A stretch of DNA of 9,884 nt from Promethearchaeota archaeon (lineage in GTDB: Archaea > Asgardarchaeota > Lokiarchaeia > Sigynarchaeales > MK-D1), in NCBI GenBank assembly GCA_016839865.1, contig JAEOTN010000390.1, positions 1 to 9,884 of the forward strand, given 5' to 3'. The position numbers and the translations under genes were made by a program. Positions 6,216-9,884 of the stretch are shown here, in pieces. Below the pieces are notes generated by a model, which saw only the letters and a list, made by a program, of their open reading frames with translations, was not told where the DNA came from and did not search any database. The stretch's first letter is position 1. Every line of letters begins with the position of its first letter.

Positions 6216-6683
6216 ATGAACGTTTCAGAGGTCGGAATAATATTAAATGGCATCAGCATACTCTATAAGCAATATTCCGTAGACCCGAAATTGGATAGAC
6301 TTAGTAATGACCCAGAACTCCGAAACGCTTTGTTAGATGCAATTTTGAATATGAGTCGTGTAGTGCTTTCTCAAAACATCAGTACTCTAAAACTACGAGA
6401 CTATAAACTTGTTCTTACAAGCCCATTCAAAGAAATAACCACCGAAACTCTTCAACAAACCCCTAATTTGATTTTTTATGGAATTGGAGACCAAAAAATC
6501 AATGCGAGTCTTGTTTTGGAATTACTTGAAAAAATTCAAACCAGATTTCTTCAAGAATATCCTGATGCCCATAAAGAATCCACAGTTGAAACATCGAAAT
6601 TCTATGCGTTTCTTCCCGTTTTTGATGAAATTCTAGATGACCTTAAAGATACCCCAACTGAACGGTTCGATCATATTTTTTAA
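6216..6683 (+). CDS. Candidate longin-like domain protein
   Basis: A 155-residue protein without a clear family signature. Predicted order: strand (5-11), strand (12-20, ISILYKQYS), helix (33-52), strands (55-61 and 62-69), strand (84-91, NLIFYGIGD), long helix (96-115, ending FLQEYPD), and a final acidic helix (133-145). This beta-beta-alpha-beta-beta-beta-alpha-alpha order, with a Tyr-Ser after the second strand and a LL-x-x-I-x-x-x-F-x-x-x-Y helix, is what longin or roadblock-like domains look like. Such domains regulate small GTPases and vesicle traffic in eukaryotes and are expanded in Asgard archaea. The assignment is inferred from pattern only and could be wrong; a generic small alpha/beta protein is the alternative. 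No membrane segment or signal peptide. The start is supported by GAGGT just upstream. The next gene is 44 bases downstream on the same strand. Confidence 0.7.
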   Translation: MNVSEVGIILNGISILYKQYSVDPKLDRLSNDPELRNALLDAILNMSRVVLSQNISTLKLRDYKLVLTSPFKEITTETLQQTPNLIFYGIGDQKINASLVLELLEKIQTRFLQEYPDAHKESTVETSKFYAFLPVFDEILDDLKDTPTERFDHIF

Positions 6684-6686
6684 ATA
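6679..6686 (+). promoter_or_regulatory. TATA box overlapping a stop codon
   Basis: TTTAAATA overlaps the TAA stop (6681-6683) of the longin-like gene. It is identical to the octamer upstream of the zinc-ribbon pair. The predicted start near 6708 leaves a leader of about 20 bases with GAAGG at 6715-6719, so the coiled-coil gene probably has its own promoter. Confidence 0.45.
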
Positions 6687-6727
6687 CAAAAATATAGTGG
6701 TATAGTAATAGAATGAAGGTTATCTAA

Positions 6728-7357
6728 ATGCAAAAAATACGTATGTTGTCTGATGATGAGTTAGAAATATTAAAAGAAAAAAGACGAGTGAATGATCGAT
6801 TGGATAAGGTCGTTCAATTAGAAAACGACGAGTTACGAACTATTAAGGATTTCTCTAAATATTTGACAAGGATTAGTCGTGAAAAACAAAATCTCATCGA
6901 GGAAGAGGGAAAACTCTTGAAACTTTTAGAAATTGCCGTGAAAAATCCTGTAAGTGATGTTTCTCGTGAAGAGATAGATAATCTGAAAAAGAGTATAAGT
7001 AATTTAGAAAAAACTTCCTCCAATCAATTGGATCTTTCTGAAGCATTCAACGACCTTCATCAAACCATGAAGGAATTTTTGAATACAAAAAATGAGTATA
7101 AACGGGAATTAAGCCACTTAGTTTCATTACGAGAAAAATGGCAAAGTCATGTCTATTCTTATCTTAAAGCAGAAAATCGAATGGTGGCTGATAACAAGCT
7201 AGAGAAAAAACGAAGAGTTATTGCGGATCTGGATACAAAGATAAAACGCTCTCAAAGTACCGTCGATAGAAAGAAAGTCTGGCTAATAGATAATGTTAAA
7301 ACGATTGATCGAGCATGGAATAAAGTACGAGAGAATATTCGGTATTTTGGCTGGTAG
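6728..7357 (+). CDS. Coiled-coil protein of unknown function
   Basis: A 209-residue, highly charged, almost wholly helical protein that I do not recognise. Heptad-like stretches run over about 9-70, 78-96 and 105-150, with another basic helix at 155-180. Short breaks occur at residues 72-78 (NPVSDVS) and near 96-103. The C-terminus (about 182-209) is Trp-rich and basic, with W185, W197 and W209. No transmembrane segment, signal peptide or enzyme motif is visible. Helical length and charge are compatible with ESCRT-III-like or other membrane-scaffold helices, but no diagnostic motif supports that. The GAAGG site 8 bases before the ATG supports this start. It follows the longin-like gene, so a functional pair is possible. 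It is convergent with the CinA-N gene, leaving one base between the stop codons. Confidence 0.75.
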   Translation: MQKIRMLSDDELEILKEKRRVNDRLDKVVQLENDELRTIKDFSKYLTRISREKQNLIEEEGKLLKLLEIAVKNPVSDVSREEIDNLKKSISNLEKTSSNQLDLSEAFNDLHQTMKEFLNTKNEYKRELSHLVSLREKWQSHVYSYLKAENRMVADNKLEKKRRVIADLDTKIKRSQSTVDRKKVWLIDNVKTIDRAWNKVRENIRYFGW

Positions 7358-7358
7358 A

Positions 7359-8150
7359 CTATTTTTCTAATATAGTTCCACCCAGATCAATTACTATTTT
7401 TTTAATTGTCGTCAAAACATCATCAATAATCTTGCGGCCATTTTCCAGATTGAAAGCAGTAACTGAAATTTCAATCGTTACTCCATATTCTGTCAAGGGA
7501 TGTGTCTTTATCCAGATTTTTGGATTTTTTTTCTGTAACTTTGTAATATACGGAGCTAATTGGGATTCACCAATATCTTTTAACCGAAATCCTTTCTCGA
7601 TAAACTTCCCTTTTTTTTTAGCTAGGATTGGTTGGATAAATTCTCGAAACATTTTCTTTAGTTCGGAAGGTACACCAGGAAAGATGTAGATGGTTGACTC
7701 ATTATGTCTTATTTTAATACCTGGTGCGACACCAATTGGATTAGGGAGAGCTATAGATCCTACTGGAATATATGCCATTTTTTCGCGTTCCTTGGTCATT
7801 TCCCGCAATTTTAATATTCCTTTGTCATATGCTCGTTCATATACTTTTTTGATGAGACCATATACATTTTTATCAAGCTCGATTTCCAGCTTCAACCCTT
7901 TTGCGATACTCTCAATAGTAATATCATCAAAAGTGGGACCAATACCACCTGAAGTGATAATCAATTCAGGTTTCCGTTTAAGAATTTCTCGGATTGCTTT
8001 CGAAATCTCCTTTTTTTCATCACCAATACTGGTAATCCGAGTCAATTTGTGTCCGTATTTTGCTATTCGCTTCGCCATCCAATTAGAATTGGTATCTTGG
8101 AATTTCCCAATAAGGATTTCATTGCCGATAACTAAAATCTCAACTTGCAT
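7359..8150 (-). CDS. CinA N-terminal / MoaB-fold domain protein (COG1058)
   Basis: A 263-residue protein matching the N-terminal half of CinA and lacking the C-terminal NMN-deamidase domain, as is usual for archaeal stand-alone versions. Residues 1-165 form the molybdopterin-binding-like fold: EILVIGNEILIGK (4-16), DTNSNWMAKRI (19-29), TSGGIGPTFDD (66-76) and IFPGVPSEL (156-164). The rest carries the CinA-specific segment, KDIGESQLAPYI (191-202) and IKTHPLTEYG (214-223). In bacteria this domain has been reported to hydrolyse ADP-ribose, so a role in clearing nicotinamide-nucleotide breakdown products is plausible. Names such as molybdopterin-binding or competence-damage protein are historical. 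The TATA-like ATATTTAT at 8188-8181 suggests a leader of about 10 bases with no ribosome binding site. Length and motifs look intact. Confidence 0.9.
   Translation of the reverse strand: MQVEILVIGNEILIGKFQDTNSNWMAKRIAKYGHKLTRITSIGDEKKEISKAIREILKRKPELIITSGGIGPTFDDITIESIAKGLKLEIELDKNVYGLIKKVYERAYDKGILKLREMTKEREKMAYIPVGSIALPNPIGVAPGIKIRHNESTIYIFPGVPSELKKMFREFIQPILAKKKGKFIEKGFRLKDIGESQLAPYITKLQKKNPKIWIKTHPLTEYGVTIEISVTAFNLENGRKIIDDVLTTIKKIVIDLGGTILEK
7362..7366 (+). terminator. short T run after the coiled-coil gene
   Basis: Five T on the plus strand, 5 bases after the coiled-coil stop codon, lie inside the last codons of the opposing CinA-N gene. This is the only oligo-T run close to that stop, so it is a weak terminator candidate. 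Confidence 0.2.
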
Positions 8151-8180
8151 GGTATAATAGCTTGAAAGAAACTAGATCAG

Positions 8181-8188
8181 ATAAATAT
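8181..8188 (-). promoter_or_regulatory. TATA-like box of the CinA-N gene
   Basis: ATATTTAT on the minus strand, centred about 34 bases upstream of the ATG at 8150. The predicted leader is about 9 bases and shows no ribosome binding motif (TTATACC before the ATG). Confidence 0.35.
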
Positions 8189-8260
8189 GACACACAAAAA
8201 ACCACAAAAAATCAAGATTTTTCATGAATATTTTCTTCAGTTTGCGATAAAACCTTAATA

Positions 8261-8290
8261 ATATGAAAAAAGAATGAAATTCATTCATAT
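8261..8290. promoter_or_regulatory. Nested palindrome, possible operator, upstream of the membrane-protein gene
   Basis: GAATGAA (8272-8278) and TTCATTC (8280-8286) are perfect 7-base inverted repeats around one base. An outer pair, ATATGAA (8261-8267) and TTCATAT (8284-8290), is also perfect and shares part of the right arm. The AT-rich sequence at about 8255-8265 may be the TATA element, which would place the transcription start on the palindrome. GGAG at 8291-8294 follows at once. A repressor site or a small mRNA hairpin masking the ribosome binding site are both possible. Confidence 0.4.
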
Positions 8291-8303
8291 GGAGTGAATT
8301 ATA

Positions 8304-8966
8304 ATGGCAATCGAATTAACAGAATTCCAATTGGAAATCTTAAAATTTATTTTAACTTTAGTTTCTAGCGGAGTAGTTTTACTTTTAACTTATGGAGTAG
8401 GACAATCTCTCTCTGCAAAATGGTCAATCCGGCAGAAGAGACGAGAGTTACAATTATCCGCAGCAAATACTTTTGATCAGCTTTATGGAGAGTTTTTCAA
8501 AATTTGGAAATTATGGAAAAACTTTAAGAAAGAACGGATAGAGAGTAAGGGCGTTTCCCAGTGGGATTTATTGGCTGATATTTGTGAAGCTGAAGCCCAG
8601 ATGGAAGGTATTTTAGTCAAAATTGCTTCTGAGTTTATATTAACGGATGAAGATATAATTATCTTGGGACGTTTTCGACAAGCATATCAAACATTGCGTG
8701 AATATATTCGAGAAGATAAACCTTTTACATGGAATCACCCGTATCACCCACAATACATGCATTTCAAAAAAATGGGTGCTTATATTGCAGCTATGTTAAG
8801 TGGAACTGAAAATCAACCATTAAAAGGTCCTACACAAGAAGAAGCAATTTTTAATCTGCAAAGAATAACAAGCACGAAATTCAAAGACTGGTGGGAAAGT
8901 CAAGCGGATGAACCACTTGTAGAATTTGACTTCAAAGCAAAAGGACTCGAAGAAGAACATGAGTAA
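8304..8966 (+). CDS. Single-pass membrane protein of unknown function
   Basis: A 220-residue protein with one N-terminal membrane segment (about 12-30), followed by a basic stretch (K39 to R47) that should keep the rest in the cytoplasm. The cytoplasmic part looks helical: an aromatic-rich segment at about 55-72 (NTFDQLYGEFFKIWKLW), further helices at 90-135, a His/Tyr/Pro patch at 144-153 (NHPYHPQYMH), and an acidic tail. I do not recognise the family and see no catalytic motif. The start is supported by GGAG 9 bases before the ATG. The last 8 bases overlap the start of the phosphatase gene, so the two are probably co-transcribed and translationally coupled. A palindrome sits over the likely transcription start. 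Confidence 0.8.
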   Translation: MAIELTEFQLEILKFILTLVSSGVVLLLTYGVGQSLSAKWSIRQKRRELQLSAANTFDQLYGEFFKIWKLWKNFKKERIESKGVSQWDLLADICEAEAQMEGILVKIASEFILTDEDIIILGRFRQAYQTLREYIREDKPFTWNHPYHPQYMHFKKMGAYIAAMLSGTENQPLKGPTQEEAIFNLQRITSTKFKDWWESQADEPLVEFDFKAKGLEEEHE

Positions 8967-9867
8967 GTACGAAAAAGAGCTTCAAGTAGCTAGTTCTATT
9001 GTAAAAAAAGCTTCAGAAATAACAGAATGGTTCAGAGAAACAGGAACTAAGACGATCGAAAAAAAAGACCACTCTCCGGTGACTTTAGCAGATTATGCAG
9101 GCCAAATCTATATAAATTACCAATTAAAGAAAGAATTTCCTACAGATCAATTAATTGCTGAGGAAAATGTTGAAGATTTAAGCGATAATCAAGAGATTTT
9201 GATTAAGAAGTGTTTCAAGGATCTGAATATCCCTATTAATAAATTCGAATCCACAATAAATTACCGAGGAAGTCCATCCAATCGCCAATGGACTATCGAT
9301 CCCATAGATGGCACCAAAGGTTTCATTGAAGACCTTTCATATGCGATAGGAATCGGTTTTTTGATAGATTCTGAACCTATAGTGAGTGCTATCGCAGCAC
9401 CTAATTATGATAAAAGGGGATTAGCAATATTTAGAGCAGAATTAGGACAAGGAGCACAAGCCTCATACTCAGGGGAGAAATTTATCCCAATAAAAGTGAG
9501 TTCTCAAGCAGATATGAAGAAAGCAAAAGTTTGCATTTCACTGCACAATGTTTCCAAAGCCACACTTGCATTTTTAGAAAAACACAGCATTCATGGAAAA
9601 AACCGAGTAGCAATGGATGGAATGGGAAAATTTTGTAAAATTGCTGATGGAACTGCAGATTTTTATTTCCACCTCAATAGATCAAAAATGTACTCGTGGG
9701 ATTACTGTCCTGGAGAATTACTTGTACGTGAAGCAGGAGGAAAATCAACGGACATATTAAATAATAGATTGAAATTTCAAGGTAACCAATGTGTAATTTC
9801 TGCGCCGGGATATGTGTTTTCCAATAGTGAGCTTCATGAAAGCCTTTTACCTTTATTTAATGCCTAA
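8959..9867 (+). CDS. HAL2/CysQ-like 3'(2'),5'-bisphosphate nucleotidase (inositol monophosphatase superfamily)
   Basis: A 302-residue metal-dependent phosphatase, probably removing the 3' phosphate of PAP (from sulfate activation or sulfotransferases) to give AMP. All superfamily metal sites are present: D45 in SPVTLADYA (39-47), E68 and E69 in IAEEN, D114 and D117 in WTIDPIDGTKGF (111-122), and D248 in WDYCPGE with EAGG at 258-261. The GTKGF ending of the central motif is typical of HAL2/PAP phosphatases rather than inositol or fructose phosphatases. Members of this group are often inhibited by lithium. I chose ATG 8959 rather than an upstream in-frame TTG (8926) because its ATGAGTAA overlap with the upstream stop is a standard coupling arrangement and the family begins near here. 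The substrate is inferred; other small phosphoesters remain possible. No sulfate-assimilation gene is nearby. Confidence 0.9.
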   Translation: MSKYEKELQVASSIVKKASEITEWFRETGTKTIEKKDHSPVTLADYAGQIYINYQLKKEFPTDQLIAEENVEDLSDNQEILIKKCFKDLNIPINKFESTINYRGSPSNRQWTIDPIDGTKGFIEDLSYAIGIGFLIDSEPIVSAIAAPNYDKRGLAIFRAELGQGAQASYSGEKFIPIKVSSQADMKKAKVCISLHNVSKATLAFLEKHSIHGKNRVAMDGMGKFCKIADGTADFYFHLNRSKMYSWDYCPGELLVREAGGKSTDILNNRLKFQGNQCVISAPGYVFSNSELHESLLPLFNA

Positions 9868-9884
9868 TATTTTGTAATTATATC

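Noticed and set aside
7432..8157. Two plus-strand open frames opposite the CinA-N gene
   Set aside because: The minus-strand frame carries all COG1058 motifs; these are its complement.
8207..8222. Inverted repeat AAAAATC-AA-GATTTTT between the CinA-N and membrane-protein genes
   Set aside because: The loop is only two bases and the arms are nearly all A and T, so it is expected by chance in this AT-rich spacer and is not placed to act as a terminator.
8926..8958. TTG start for the HAL2-like phosphatase at 8926
   Set aside because: The added 11 residues are lysine-rich and overlap the upstream gene; ATG 8959 gives a normal ATGAGTAA stop-start overlap.

Overview
The window looks like archaeal DNA: AT-rich, with TATA-box-like octamers (TTTAAATA twice), oligo-T runs just after stop codons, an archaeal-type phosphoglycerate kinase, a stand-alone COG1058 (CinA-N) protein and an ADP-forming acyl-CoA synthetase alpha-type protein. 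Three further features hint at an Asgard-like lineage, but none proves it. They are a small protein whose predicted topology fits a longin-like fold, two short proteins shaped like the eukaryotic LITAF domain (CxxC, hydrophobic insertion, CxxC), and a HAL2-like bisphosphate nucleotidase. This lineage call is inference. I see no mobile element, CRISPR array, tRNA or rRNA, and no gene-free stretch longer than about 300 bases.

Layout. 36-876 (minus): two tandem paralogous zinc-ribbon/membrane proteins; the upstream one seems to have lost its normal start codon. 934-2382 (minus): an orphan alpha-type acyl-CoA synthetase, divergent across 52 bases from a D-2-hydroxyacid dehydrogenase-like gene (2435-3463, plus). 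3470-5687 (minus): a two-gene glycolytic/gluconeogenic operon, gap then pgk, in which the GAPDH is the bacterial/eukaryotic type I enzyme and the PGK is archaeal type. 5825-6070 (minus): a NifU C-terminal-domain Fe-S scaffold protein. 6216-7357 (plus): the longin-like candidate followed by a coiled-coil protein. 7359-8150 (minus): the CinA-N/MoaB-fold protein. 8304-9867 (plus): a single-pass membrane protein whose 3' end overlaps a HAL2/inositol-monophosphatase-family phosphatase.

How they fit together. gap and pgk catalyse consecutive steps between glyceraldehyde-3-phosphate and 3-phosphoglycerate and lie 22 bases apart. The acyl-CoA synthetase and the 2-hydroxyacid dehydrogenase could both act on organic acids, but they share only a promoter region. 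The Nfu, CinA-N and HAL2-like genes are housekeeping or repair functions (Fe-S assembly, nucleotide clean-up). The genes of unknown function are the most interesting: the LITAF-like pair, the longin-like/coiled-coil pair, and the membrane protein coupled to the phosphatase. The region is compact: two convergent gene pairs are separated by only 6 bases and 1 base, so their terminators must lie inside the opposing gene.
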